A stretch of DNA of 38,114 bases from Pseudomonadota bacterium (GCA_021808405.1 JAKBBQ010000005.1:1-38114); one strand, 5' to 3'; shown: positions 21,359 through 31,045, numbered from the stretch's first letter. The notes: generated from the sequence alone by a model not told the origin. Program-made: numbers and translations.

Positions 21359-22330
21359 ATGAACCCGCTGCCCGACCTTCGGTCCCTGCAGGCGGCCGCC
21401 GAGCTGGTCTACCGGGCGATGCCCGCGACCCCGCAATACGCCTGGCCGCTGCTGCAGGGCCGGGTCGGCGCCGAGCTGTGGGTCAAGCACGAGAACCACA
21501 CCCCGACCGGGGCCTTCAAGGTGCGCGGCGGCCTGACCTACTTCGACGCCCTGCGCCGGCGCGAGCCCGGATGCGCCGGGGTGATCTCGGCGACCCGCGG
21601 CAATCACGGCCAGAGCGTGGGCTTCGCGGCGCGCCGCCATGGCCTGCGCGCGACCATCGTCGTGCCCCGCGGCAACAGCCGCGAGAAGAACGCCGCGATG
21701 CGCGCCTACGGGGTCGACCTGGTCGAGCACGGCGAGGATTTCCAGGAGGCGCGCGAACACGCCGAGCGGCTGGCGCGCAGCGAAGGCCTGCACATGATCC
21801 CGTCGTTCCACGAGGACCTGGTGCGCGGGGTCGCCAGCTACTGGCTGGAACTGCTGCGCGCGGTGCCCGGGCTGGACGTCGTGGTCGTTCCGGTGGGCCA
21901 GGGCTCGGGGATCTGCGCGGCGGTCGTGGCGCGCGAGGCGCTGGGGCTGCGCACGCGGGTCGTCGGCGTCGTCTCGGCGCATGCCGACGCCTATGCGCGC
22001 GCCTTCGAGAGCCGGCGCATCGAGGCCGTTCCGGCGCGCACCCGCATCGCCGACGGCATGGCGTGTCGCCTGCCCGACGAGCAGGCGATGGACATCATCT
22101 GGCGCCACGTCGAGGACATCGTGCGGGTCGACGACGACGCGGTTCGGCACGCGATGCGCCTGTACTACACCGCCACCCACAACCTGGCCGAGGGGGCCGG
22201 AGCCGCCGGGCTCGCCGGCGCGCTGGCGCTGCGCGAGCGCCTGCGCGGCCTGCGCGTGGGGGTGGTGCTCAGCGGCGCCAACGTCGACCTCGATCTGTTC
22301 GGCCAGGCCGTGCCGGCGGCGGCGGGCTGA
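21359..22330 (+). CDS. Threonine dehydratase-like PLP enzyme (fold type II)
   Basis: LWVKHENHTPTGAFKVRGGLTYFDAL (PLP lysine motif), SATRGNHGQSVGFAARRHGLRATIVVP, VPVGQGSGICA. Confidence 0.9.
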   Translation: MNPLPDLRSLQAAAELVYRAMPATPQYAWPLLQGRVGAELWVKHENHTPTGAFKVRGGLTYFDALRRREPGCAGVISATRGNHGQSVGFAARRHGLRATIVVPRGNSREKNAAMRAYGVDLVEHGEDFQEAREHAERLARSEGLHMIPSFHEDLVRGVASYWLELLRAVPGLDVVVVPVGQGSGICAAVVAREALGLRTRVVGVVSAHADAYARAFESRRIEAVPARTRIADGMACRLPDEQAMDIIWRHVEDIVRVDDDAVRHAMRLYYTATHNLAEGAGAAGLAGALALRERLRGLRVGVVLSGANVDLDLFGQAVPAAAG

Positions 22331-22399
22331 ACGACCAAGTCGCGGCGGCCGCCGCCGCCCGGCCCGCCTGCGGGGTCCCGCGCGATGTCGCGCCCGCCG

Positions 22400-23521
22400 T
22401 CATGCGCCGACTCCGCGCAGCGCGGCGTCGAGGTCCTTCCACAGGTCCTCCACGTCCTCGATGCCCACGCTCAGCCGCAGCAGCGAGGGCGGCAGGTGCT
22501 GCTGCCCGGACAGCGCCGCGCGGCGCTCGATGGTGGACTCGACGGCTCCCAGGCTGGTGGCGTGGCGGATCAGCGCGAGGCTGCGGCAGACGGCTTCGGC
22601 CGCGGCGGCATCTCCCCGCACGTCGAAGGAGATGATCGTGCCGTAACCCTTGAGCACCCGCCTGGCCGTGGCGTGCGTCGGGTGCGATGGCAGCCCCGGG
22701 TAGCGCGTCAGCTGCACGCCGGGGTGGGCCTGCAGCCGCTGCGCCAGCACCATCGCCGACTCCTGCGCGCGCTGCAGCCGCAGCGCCATGGTCCTGGCGC
22801 CCCGCACGGCCAGGAAGGCCTCCAGCGCGCCCGGCGTGGCTCCGTGGATCTCGCGGGACCTCCTCAATGCGTGCCAGAAGGCCTCGTCCCGGGTCGTCGC
22901 GACTCCGGCAAGCAGGTCGGAATGCCCGCCGATGAACTTGGTCGCCGATTGCAGCGACACCGTCGCGCCGAAGTCCAGCGGGCGCTGGTTCAGCGGCGTC
23001 GCGAAGGTGTTGTCGACGGCCACGATGGTGCCGGCCCTGCGCGGCGCGGCGACGATCGCCTCCAGGTCCGCCACGCCCAGCAAGGGGTTCGACGGCGACT
23101 CGACCCACACCAGGTCGGCCGTCCCGCAGGCGTCGATCCAGCCCGCGGTGTCGGACAGCGCCAGCCTACGCACCGACCAGCGCCCGCGCTGCGCGCCGGC
23201 TTCGACCAGGCCGCCAACCCCTTGATAGCAGTCGTCGGGCAGCACCACCGCGGCGCCGGCCGCCAGCTGGTCGAACACCGCGGCGATGGCTGCCATCCCC
23301 GATCCGAAAGCCACTGCACGCCCCGACTCCAGGCCGCCGACCACTTCCTCCAGCGCTTCCCAGGTCGGCGTCCCGTCGTCGCGCGAATAGTGGCGTCCCT
23401 GCCCGATGAGGAAGTTCGAAGCCGAAACCAGGGGCACGTTCAGCGGGGCGCCGGGCCGAGAGGGGCGGCCTGCGGTGACCAGCCACGATTCGAGCTGGAG
23501 GTCGGTGGGTCGGGTCGTCAT
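22400..23521 (-). CDS. Cystathionine gamma-synthase / beta-lyase family PLP enzyme
   Basis: YSRDDGTPTWEALEEVVGGLESGRAVAFGSGMAAI, VWVESPSNPLLGVADLEAI, VSLQSATKFIGGHSDLLAGV (PLP Lys). Confidence 0.93.
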   Translation of the reverse strand: MTTRPTDLQLESWLVTAGRPSRPGAPLNVPLVSASNFLIGQGRHYSRDDGTPTWEALEEVVGGLESGRAVAFGSGMAAIAAVFDQLAAGAAVVLPDDCYQGVGGLVEAGAQRGRWSVRRLALSDTAGWIDACGTADLVWVESPSNPLLGVADLEAIVAAPRRAGTIVAVDNTFATPLNQRPLDFGATVSLQSATKFIGGHSDLLAGVATTRDEAFWHALRRSREIHGATPGALEAFLAVRGARTMALRLQRAQESAMVLAQRLQAHPGVQLTRYPGLPSHPTHATARRVLKGYGTIISFDVRGDAAAAEAVCRSLALIRHATSLGAVESTIERRAALSGQQHLPPSLLRLSVGIEDVEDLWKDLDAALRGVGA

Positions 23522-23630
23522 GTCGATGCCTTCGGGATGCGCCGCCACGGGAGCGAGCGGCCAACCGGGGCAATATAGTGCGCTGCCGACTCGATCGGCC
23601 CGCGCCGCGCCGGCCTGCGGGTGCGTCGGC

Positions 23631-24179
23631 TCAGCCGATCCAGCTCACCTGCGCGGCGCGCCGCGGCGGCGGGTGAGCCACCCCGCGCGGATGTCCGACG
23701 GCGATCGGCGCGACGACCACCTGGTCGTCGGGCAGCTGCAGCAGGCCCCTGCCCTCGGCGGTGTTGAGATAGGCCTGGGCCAGTCCGATCCAGCAACTCC
23801 CGAGGCCGACCCCGTAGGCCGCCAGCATCAGGTTCTGCGCGGCCAGCGCACAGTCCTCGACCATCCACGGCGTGTCGCGCCTGGCGGAGACCGCGATCAG
23901 CACCGCAGCGTGATAGAAGACGTGGAAGCCGGGATCGTCCAGCCGCTGCCGCAGCTCCATCACCGACTCGGTCTGCAATCTGTGCATCCTGGCTGCGCCC
24001 GAGATGCGATCGAGCAGCGAGCGGTCGCGCACCACCGCGAAATGCCAGGGTTGCCGATCGATCGCGCTGGGCGCCTGGATGGCCGCATCGATCAACGCCG
24101 TGATCGTGGCGTCGCCCACCGCCTCGGAGGTGTAGTCGCGCACCGCGCGCCGGCCCCTGATCGCGTCGAATAGTTCCAT
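23631..24179 (-). CDS. Nitroreductase family protein
   Basis: MELFDAIRGRRAVRDYTSEAVGDATITALIDAAIQAPSAIDRQPWHFAVVRD...AAQNLMLAAYGVGLGSCWIG. Confidence 0.92.
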   Translation of the reverse strand: MELFDAIRGRRAVRDYTSEAVGDATITALIDAAIQAPSAIDRQPWHFAVVRDRSLLDRISGAARMHRLQTESVMELRQRLDDPGFHVFYHAAVLIAVSARRDTPWMVEDCALAAQNLMLAAYGVGLGSCWIGLAQAYLNTAEGRGLLQLPDDQVVVAPIAVGHPRGVAHPPPRRAAQVSWIG

Positions 24180-24427
24180 GTCGCTGCCCTCCCCGCGTCG
24201 GGCCGGGCGCGCTGCTCGCGCCCGCCCCCGCATGCCGGCCGTCAGTATGCGGCGGCAAGCGGCGCGCGCAGCCGCGCCGCGCGACGTCCCCATGGGCTGG
24301 ATCAACCCGTTCGCGCGGCAGCCGCCGGCCAAGCCGCGGCGGGCGCGCCGGATAGTTGATCTTGGCGAAGGAAATGCCTCCCCCGGCTGCCTACGATGGG
24401 TCATCGGCAGCAACGGGAGAATCCGCC

Positions 24428-24991
24428 TTGCGAATCGCGCGCGTGATGCTGGCGCTCTGGGCGTCGAGCCTGATCGCCGCCTGCTCGTCGATGCTGCCTC
24501 ACGGGCAGGCCCACACCGACCGGCCGTGGGGCAGCTACGAGCAGGCCAGGCAGGCCTATGTGTCGATCGAGCCCGGCCGAACCACCTTCGCCGAGCTGCG
24601 TGCCGCCGGGCTCGACCCGACGGCGATTCCCAATGTCAAGCTGCTGAGCTACTCCGACCTGCTGCGCCGCCTGGTGCCTCCGACCAGCGACGTCAGGCTG
24701 GATCCGGGAATCCGCGAATGCCTGAACGCCCAGCGCGAGTGCGAGGGCTTCGAGGTCGCCGAGAACCATGTCACCCATCAGCGCGTCGGGAACTTCCTGA
24801 TGGACTTCCTCGACTTCCGCCGCGAGACCCACACCACCGGCTGGAACTTCGACATGGTCGTGCTGGTGGCTCGCGGCCGCGTGGTCTACAAGACCTGGAG
24901 CGGCGAGCCGACCGTGTCGCAGGATTCGTCGACCCGCAACCCGCTGGGCCCGCTGCAGGGATTGGGCGCCAGCGGGCTGGGTCGGTTCTAG
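24428..24991 (+). CDS. Putative lipoprotein, unknown function
   Basis: TTG start (LRIARVMLALWASSLIAACSSML) with lipobox LIAAC; ORF open from 24356. Convergent with the sigma-54 activator. Confidence 0.6.
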   Translation: MRIARVMLALWASSLIAACSSMLPHGQAHTDRPWGSYEQARQAYVSIEPGRTTFAELRAAGLDPTAIPNVKLLSYSDLLRRLVPPTSDVRLDPGIRECLNAQRECEGFEVAENHVTHQRVGNFLMDFLDFRRETHTTGWNFDMVVLVARGRVVYKTWSGEPTVSQDSSTRNPLGPLQGLGASGLGRF

Positions 24992-25027
24992 GCACCCCCC
25001 GGGGCCGGGCCGCGCCGCCGCAACGCG

Positions 25028-26428
25028 CTACCGCGGCGCCTCGGCGCCAGCGTCGTGGCGGGGCTGCGCGCCCGCCAGGCCGTGGCGCTCCATCATGCGG
25101 TACAGCGTGGCGCGCGACACCCCGAGGTCGCGCGCCGCCCGCGCCACGACATGGCCGTTGCGCTCCAGCGCCGCGTGGATGGCGTCGCTGGTGGCCCGAC
25201 CGAGCGCGGCGTCCAGCCCGCCGCGGGCAGGCTCGGCCCGGCCGTCCGCGGCCTCCAGGCCCAGGTCGGCGACTCCGATGCGGCCACTCTCGCACAGCAC
25301 GATGGCGCGCCGCACCCGGTTGATCAGCTCGCGGATGTTGCCGGGCCATTCGTGCGCCAGCAGGGCGTCGCGTACGCCCTCGTCGAAGCCTTCGATCGGG
25401 TGGCGCGCCTCGCCGCGGTAGCGCTGCAGCGCGTACTGCGCCAGCAGCAGCACGTCGTCGCCGCGCTCGCGCAGCGCCGGCACCTGCAGCTCGATGACGC
25501 ACAGCCGGTGGTACAGGTCGGTGCGGAAGCGTGCGGCCCGCTGGGCCTGCAGCAGGTCGACATGGGTGGCGGACAGGATGCGCACGTCCACTGCGATCGG
25601 GCTGTGTCCGCCCAGGCGCTCGACCTGCCCTTCCTGCAGGAAACGCAGCAGCCCGACCTGGGCATCGAGCGGCAGGTCGCCGATTTCGTCGAGCAGCAAG
25701 GTGCCGCCGCCGGCTGCCTCGATGCGCCCGATCCGCCGCTGCGCGGCTCCGGTGAAGGCGCCCTTTTCGTGGCCGAACAACTCGGACTGCAACAAGTGCG
25801 CGGGCACCGCGCCGCAATTGATCGCGACGAATGGCTTGTCGCGCCGCGCCGACAGCCGGTGGATCGCCTGGGCCACCAGTTCCTTGCCGACCCCGGTCTC
25901 GCCGGTGATCAGTACCGCGGCGTCGGTCGCCGCGACCCGCTCGAGTCGCGCCTCGAGGCGCTGCATCGCCGGGCTGGCTCCGATGAATGGGCCGGGCCCG
26001 GTCGCGCGGGGCACGGCCGGCTCGCCGCCCACTTGCTCGATCAGCCGCAGGCGGCGCCGCAGGCTGTCCAGGGACAGCCTCAGCACGGCCTCGGGGACGG
26101 GGTCGCGCAAGGTGTCGATGCAATAGCGCAGCGAGAGTTCGGCCAGTTCGCCGCGCTGCCCGGCCGCGCCGCCCTGCACGCACAGGCCGCGGATGCGAGG
26201 CTGCGCCAGCTCGGCGCCCAGCGCGCGCAGCAGCGCCGGGTCGTCGATGTCGCGCAGGTCCAGCAGCACGCCGCACACCCGCCCCGGCTGTTCGCGCAGC
26301 GCCTGCCGCAGCGCCGGCAGGTCCGGCACCTCCCGCAACGCGAAGCCCGCGTCGCCGATCGCGGCACGCCAGCACGGGCCGGCCGGCGCTCCAAACAACA
26401 GCAGGCGGATCGGATCGCCCTCGGACAT
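25028..26428 (-). CDS. Sigma-54-dependent transcriptional activator, VpsR-like, Fis-type HTH
   Basis: AAA+ core [53 protein letters not shown]-terminal [26 protein letters not shown]; atypical receiver-like N-terminus. Confidence 0.93.
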   Translation of the reverse strand: MSEGDPIRLLLFGAPAGPCWRAAIGDAGFALREVPDLPALRQALREQPGRVCGVLLDLRDIDDPALLRALGAELAQPRIRGLCVQGGAAGQRGELAELSLRYCIDTLRDPVPEAVLRLSLDSLRRRLRLIEQVGGEPAVPRATGPGPFIGASPAMQRLEARLERVAATDAAVLITGETGVGKELVAQAIHRLSARRDKPFVAINCGAVPAHLLQSELFGHEKGAFTGAAQRRIGRIEAAGGGTLLLDEIGDLPLDAQVGLLRFLQEGQVERLGGHSPIAVDVRILSATHVDLLQAQRAARFRTDLYHRLCVIELQVPALRERGDDVLLLAQYALQRYRGEARHPIEGFDEGVRDALLAHEWPGNIRELINRVRRAIVLCESGRIGVADLGLEAADGRAEPARGGLDAALGRATSDAIHAALERNGHVVARAARDLGVSRATLYRMMERHGLAGAQPRHDAGAEAPR

Positions 26429-26535
26429 TGGCACGACTCCCGGGTATCCACGACAAACAGCGTGGCATGGCGGGGATTGTGATGGCGCAAGAGCTTCGAC
26501 TTCCCTGATCCATCGCAGCATCGCGGACCGCGGGC

Positions 26536-26590
26536 GGGTGTCGCAACGTCGACACAGCGTACGCCGAGGTGTCTCGGCGCTGCGACACCC
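26536..26590. promoter_or_regulatory. Paired upstream activator palindromes
   Basis: Site 1 GTGTCG-N6-CGACAC (26538-26555); site 2 GGTGTC-N10-GACACC (26568-26589); outer IR GGGTGTCGCA (26536-26545) / TGCGACACCC (26581-26590). Confidence 0.65.
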
Positions 26591-26663
26591 TGGCGCTACG
26601 CCCTGTTCGCCGCGGGTCGATAAAACGCAATCGTGACAAACAGTTACCAAACGAATCAAAAGG

Positions 26664-26679
26664 TGGCACGGATTTCGCA
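26664..26679 (+). promoter_or_regulatory. Sigma-54 (-24/-12) promoter
   Basis: TGGCACG-gatt-TCGCA versus consensus TGGCACG-N4-TTGCA: full -24 element, one mismatch at -12, GG-N10-GC spacing. Confidence 0.85.
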
Positions 26680-26718
26680 AGATTCCCGTTGCGAACCATG
26701 CCGATCCAGGGAACCGAA

Positions 26719-27333
26719 ATGCCAGCACTGCCCACGTCGATTGCACTGCGCACCGCCTTCGCCGCCTGCGCGGCCCTGGCCGGGCTGCTCGGCAACGCGC
26801 GCGCCGGGCAGACGGCGCTGGTCGAGCCCGGGGCCGGCGCGCACAGCGCCGGCCACGTCGCGCTCAATGTCGCCGCCGGGGTGGGCAACGTCCAGCTCAA
26901 CCAGGCCGCGCTGGCGCCCACCGGCACCGCCGGCGCGACCCTCGAACAAGCGGCCAGCGGCAGCGCAGCCGGCGCGAGCCTGCGCAGCAGCGTGGGAGCC
27001 GGCGCCTTCGCCGGCTCCAGCGGGCTGCTGGCCGTCAACGAGGCCAGCGGCGCGGCCAACCTTCAATCGAACATCGCGCTCTTCGGAGCGCACACCCACG
27101 TCGGGATCGCCAGTGACGGCCAACTGGCCACAGCGCTCCCACGTCCGGCGCCGGGCGCAGGCCCTGCCCCATCGACCGTCAGCAGGATCGTCTCGATCGA
27201 TCCCGGCGCCTTCCACGGCGCCACGGGCCTGGTGCAGGTCAACCAGACGGCCGGCTCCGGCAACTCCACCGGCAACGCCTTCATGTTGCAACTGCCGGGT
27301 TCTTCCTTGAGCAATTTCAGGAGCATTCCATGA
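26719..27333 (+). CDS. Secreted repeat protein, Fap-like amyloid subunit (minor/nucleator candidate)
   Basis: Signal peptide [29 protein letters not shown]; repeats [85 protein letters not shown] upstream of ATG 26719. Confidence 0.75.
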   Translation: MPALPTSIALRTAFAACAALAGLLGNARAGQTALVEPGAGAHSAGHVALNVAAGVGNVQLNQAALAPTGTAGATLEQAASGSAAGASLRSSVGAGAFAGSSGLLAVNEASGAANLQSNIALFGAHTHVGIASDGQLATALPRPAPGAGPAPSTVSRIVSIDPGAFHGATGLVQVNQTAGSGNSTGNAFMLQLPGSSLSNFRSIP

Positions 27334-28148
27334 ACACTCGATTCACTGCCAGGATCGCCGCCGTCGCGGTCGCTGCACTGTTCGCCGGGGGCGCTGCGTA
27401 TGCGAGCGGCCCCGGGGACCACGACGGGCCAGGCCATGGCGACCAGGGTGGCGTCGTCGTCAAGGGGCTGATCACCGTCAACGCCGCCGCCGGCGCCAGC
27501 ACCAACAATGTGCAGAACACCGGCAACGCAGCGGTAGGGCCGTCGTCGATGGACATGGGTTCGGGCATGGGCTCGGGCATGGGCTCGGGCAACGGCCACA
27601 ACCCGCCGCCCAGCCAGGGTCCGAACATGAACTCCACCATCGGCAACAACGCCGGCCAGAACGCCAGCGGCAACATCGCGTTGAACTCGGCCGCCGGCAT
27701 GCAGAACCTGCAGGCCAATGACGCGTCGGTCGCCCGCATCGCGGCGCAAAGCGTGTTCGGCAGCGCCAGCGTCGCCAACCTGCAGGGCGCCTCCGGCAAC
27801 TCGATGGGTTCGGGCGGCCCGTTCGGCAGCTTCTCGACCAACGCCGCGCTGGGCGACAACGCGCTGCACGGCGCGTCGGGCAACATCGCGGTGAACGTCG
27901 CGGCAGGCGTGGGCAACGCCCAGTCGAACGGCATGGCGATCACCCAGAGCGCCAACCCGACGCTGGCGCTGGCCACCGCCACCAGCGTGCAGCAGGCCGG
28001 CGGCAACATCGAGCAGGGCAGCTTCACCAACACCGCGGCGATCGGCGGCAACGCGCTGATGGGCGCCTCGGGCAACATCGGCGTCAACGTGGCCTCGGGG
28101 GTCGGCAACCTGCAGCACAACGGGTTGTCGATGATCGTCGCGCCTTGA
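27330..28148 (+). CDS. Secreted repeat protein, Fap-like major amyloid subunit (FapB/FapC-type)
   Basis: Signal peptide; repeats [84 protein letters not shown] match the remembered Fap repeat style (GNIGVNVAAGxxNxQxN). Confidence 0.8.
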   Translation: MNTRFTARIAAVAVAALFAGGAAYASGPGDHDGPGHGDQGGVVVKGLITVNAAAGASTNNVQNTGNAAVGPSSMDMGSGMGSGMGSGNGHNPPPSQGPNMNSTIGNNAGQNASGNIALNSAAGMQNLQANDASVARIAAQSVFGSASVANLQGASGNSMGSGGPFGSFSTNAALGDNALHGASGNIAVNVAAGVGNAQSNGMAITQSANPTLALATATSVQQAGGNIEQGSFTNTAAIGGNALMGASGNIGVNVASGVGNLQHNGLSMIVAP

Positions 28149-28162
28149 GGCTCGGAGCGGCC

Positions 28163-28888
28163 ATGCGCGCAAGCCTCGCAGCGTTCCGGCCGAAGGCCGG
28201 GCGTCGCGCGCCGCGCGTCGCGTGGCTGGCCGCCGCGCTGCTCGCACTCGGCGTGCGGGCGGTCGCGGCGGCCCAGTTGCTCCCGGTACCGGGGCTGCTG
28301 GTCTCCAGCGACATGCAGGGTCTGCGCGCGCTGCGCTACGCCAACATGGTCGCGCAGCAGCGCGACTACAGCTGCGGAGCAGCGGCACTGGCCACGCTGC
28401 TCGACTACGGCTACGGCTATCGCCTCAGCGAGACCCAGGCCATCGAGGCCATGATGCGGCATGTCGCCCAGCCTGCCGAGGTGCTGCGCAACGGATTCTC
28501 GATGCTCGACATGAAGCGCTATGTCGAAAGCCTGGGCATGCATGCGGTCGGCTTCGACGTCAACCTGGCTGCGATGCGCCGCCTGCGCATCCCGGTGATC
28601 GCGCTGCTCGATGTCGACGGCTACAGCCACTTCGTGGTGGTCAAGAAGGTCGACCACGACCTGGTGTTCCTCAGCGATCCCGCGCTGGGCCAACGCGCGA
28701 TCGACGTCGACACCTTCGCGCGCGACTGGCACGGCCTGGTGCTGGCGGTGATCGGCAGGCCCTTCCTCGCCGACTCGCCGCTCTTGCGGGACAACGTCTC
28801 GCGGGCCCGCGCTGCCCGCGGCTCGCTGCTGCACCAGGCGGTCGCGCCGCGGCTGGACTTCGGCATCCCGCGCGTCGGGACCTTCTGA
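28163..28888 (+). CDS. C39-family peptidase, FapD-like
   Basis: QQRDYSCGAAALATLLDYGYGY (catalytic Cys), GYSHFVVVKKVDHDLVFLSDPALG (His/Asp); N-terminal hydrophobic signal. ORF open from TTG 28145. Confidence 0.85.
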   Translation: MRASLAAFRPKAGRRAPRVAWLAAALLALGVRAVAAAQLLPVPGLLVSSDMQGLRALRYANMVAQQRDYSCGAAALATLLDYGYGYRLSETQAIEAMMRHVAQPAEVLRNGFSMLDMKRYVESLGMHAVGFDVNLAAMRRLRIPVIALLDVDGYSHFVVVKKVDHDLVFLSDPALGQRAIDVDTFARDWHGLVLAVIGRPFLADSPLLRDNVSRARAARGSLLHQAVAPRLDFGIPRVGTF

Positions 28889-28935
28889 AATTCCGATCCG
28901 CATTTCCCTCTCCCTTCCTGCCATCGAGGTGTCCC

Positions 28936-29652
28936 ATGCGCCGATTCCTTCCTTGCGCGGCCCTGCTCGGACTGGGCCTGGCCTGCACCGCCCGCGCTGA
29001 GACGGCGGTCCCCCGCATCGTCGCGCTGGACGACGCCCAGCTGGCGCAGGCGCGCGGCCGCGGGCTTCCGGCGGGCCAGGCCATCACCGGCTTCCAGCTC
29101 CAGCTGGTTTCGACCTGGAGCGCCCCGCAAGGCGCTGTGGGCGCGGCCGGCACGGTGCAGGTCGAAGGCCTCGGCGGCGGCCAGCCCAGCGTGCGGGTAG
29201 CGGGCCAGGCCTCGGGCAGCGGAGCGCCGGGGGGCGGCGGGACGGGCAGCGCCGGCGGCACGCTGCAGGTGCAGGGGGTCGGCCAGCTGACCCAGGTCGC
29301 AGGCGACGCCAACCAGGGCTACAACCACTTCACCCTGCGACTGGTCGACGCCTCCGCGGGCCTGCCGGCGCTATCCGCCGGCCCGCCCAGCGCGTCGTAT
29401 GCCGGCCAGGGAACCAGCGCCAGCGTCGCAGGCGACGGCCATGGCGGCCTGGTCGTCGCCATCTCGACGCCGGCGGGCTCGGCGCTGCAATCGGTGGGCG
29501 GCCTGGGCTCCTTCACCCAGGCGCTGCGCATCGTCGGCAACGGGCAGAGGGTGGACAACAGCGCGATGCTCACCGTGCTCACCCGCAGCGCGCCGGGACT
29601 CGGCGCCGCCGGACTGCTGACCACCCTGCAGAACATGATTCCCCGCCACTGA
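28936..29652 (+). CDS. Secreted Gly/Ala-rich protein, FapE-like
   Basis: Signal peptide MRRFLPCAALLGLGLACTARA; position between C39 peptidase and outer-membrane channel, as fapE lies between fapD and fapF. Assignment mainly by synteny. Confidence 0.6.
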   Translation: MRRFLPCAALLGLGLACTARAETAVPRIVALDDAQLAQARGRGLPAGQAITGFQLQLVSTWSAPQGAVGAAGTVQVEGLGGGQPSVRVAGQASGSGAPGGGGTGSAGGTLQVQGVGQLTQVAGDANQGYNHFTLRLVDASAGLPALSAGPPSASYAGQGTSASVAGDGHGGLVVAISTPAGSALQSVGGLGSFTQALRIVGNGQRVDNSAMLTVLTRSAPGLGAAGLLTTLQNMIPRH

Positions 29653-29660
29653 GCCCACCG

Positions 29661-30926
29661 ATGAGACCCGCACGACTGGCCGCCAGCGCGGCACCGCTGT
29701 TCCTGTGCCTGCTCGGCAACGCGCTCGCCGATGCGCCGCCCGACGCCGATGCGCTGGCGCGCCTGCAGCAGCAGGTGCAGGAGCTCACGCGTCGCGTCGC
29801 GCAGCAGCAGCAGGAGATCGTCGACTTGCGCGCGCGCATGCCGGGGCAGCCCGAGCAGCAGGCCGCGGCACAGCCCGGCCCGCCCCCCGCGCCCGCCCCG
29901 CAGGCCCTTGCGGCAGCGCCCGCGCAAGCCGCGCCGCCGCTGGCCACCTCGCGCCAGGACGCCGCCTCCGAGGCGGCGCAAAGCCCCGCCGAGGTCGCCG
30001 CGCAGGGGCACGCGCCCCAGTTCCAGCACCGGCTGACCCTGACCGCCGGCTGGAACGACACCTACTACGACCGCCGGCAGCTCGCGCTCAGCGGCTTCCT
30101 GGCGCTCGACGCCATCTTCCTGGGCAACATCTCGGTGGCGCAGACCAAGGCGCATGTCGAGACCTTCGACCTGGCCGTGCAGTACGGCCTGAGCGACGAC
30201 CTCGCGCTCGACTTCGACCTGCCCTACGTCCTGCGCAACAGCCGCTTCCTCAGCGCCGGGCAGAACGCCTCGACGTCGGCGATCAGCGAGGCCTCGGTGA
30301 CCAACGCCGACGTCGGCGACATCAGCTTCGGTGCCGATTACCGGCTGATCCGCGAGCACGGCGACATCCCCGACGTGGTCGCATCGCTGAAGGTCACCGC
30401 GCCGACCGGCACTTCGCCCTTCGGCATCGCCGTGGTGCAGCCCGACCCGCAGAACACCAACCTGCAGGTCCCCCAGCGCCTGCCCACCGGCAACGGAGTG
30501 TGGACCGTCAACCCCAGCGTGTCGGTGCTCAAGAGCCGAGACCCGGTGGTGCTGTTCGGCAACATCGGCTATGTCTACAACCTGGCGCGCGACGTGGCGG
30601 TGATCAACCCGGCCTCGATCGACGGCCCGGGGCGGGTCAAGCTGGGCGACGGCATCCAGCTGGGTGGCGGCTTCGCGGTGGTGCTCAACGATCGCGCGTC
30701 GATCAGCACCAGCCTCGCCGCCCTGTTCTCCCGCGCCACCGAGGTGCGTCTGCCCGGCCAGGGCTGGCAGGCCGTCCACGGCAGCGCCAGCGCCAACGTC
30801 TCGCTGGGCTTCGGGCTGAACTACGCGCTCAGCCGCCACCTCACGCTCAGCGCCACGCTGCAGGCCGGGCTGACCCCGGATGCGCCCAACTACGCGCTGT
30901 CCATCCGCTTTCCCTACGTGTTCTGA
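29661..30926 (+). CDS. Outer-membrane beta-barrel transporter with N-terminal coiled coil, FapF-like
   Basis: Signal peptide, LARLQQQVQELTRRVAQQQQEIVDLRARM coiled coil, amphipathic strands, C-terminal ...YALSIRFPYVF (terminal aromatic). Confidence 0.82.
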   Translation: MRPARLAASAAPLFLCLLGNALADAPPDADALARLQQQVQELTRRVAQQQQEIVDLRARMPGQPEQQAAAQPGPPPAPAPQALAAAPAQAAPPLATSRQDAASEAAQSPAEVAAQGHAPQFQHRLTLTAGWNDTYYDRRQLALSGFLALDAIFLGNISVAQTKAHVETFDLAVQYGLSDDLALDFDLPYVLRNSRFLSAGQNASTSAISEASVTNADVGDISFGADYRLIREHGDIPDVVASLKVTAPTGTSPFGIAVVQPDPQNTNLQVPQRLPTGNGVWTVNPSVSVLKSRDPVVLFGNIGYVYNLARDVAVINPASIDGPGRVKLGDGIQLGGGFAVVLNDRASISTSLAALFSRATEVRLPGQGWQAVHGSASANVSLGFGLNYALSRHLTLSATLQAGLTPDAPNYALSIRFPYVF

Positions 30927-31045
30927 AGCCCGTTCAAGCCCCGCCAGGCGTGCGGCGCGGGGCCGGCCCACCGCGTCGCCGCGGCCCTGAACCCGCGGCC
31001 GGCGCCGCGTCGCCGCGATGCTCCGACCGGGCAGGGTACGCCGGC

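Noticed and set aside
30927-31045. GC-rich inverted segments between the FapF-like and HpaB-family genes as a bidirectional terminator
   Set aside because: Many possible GC stems but no T-tract on either strand; cannot distinguish from background composition.
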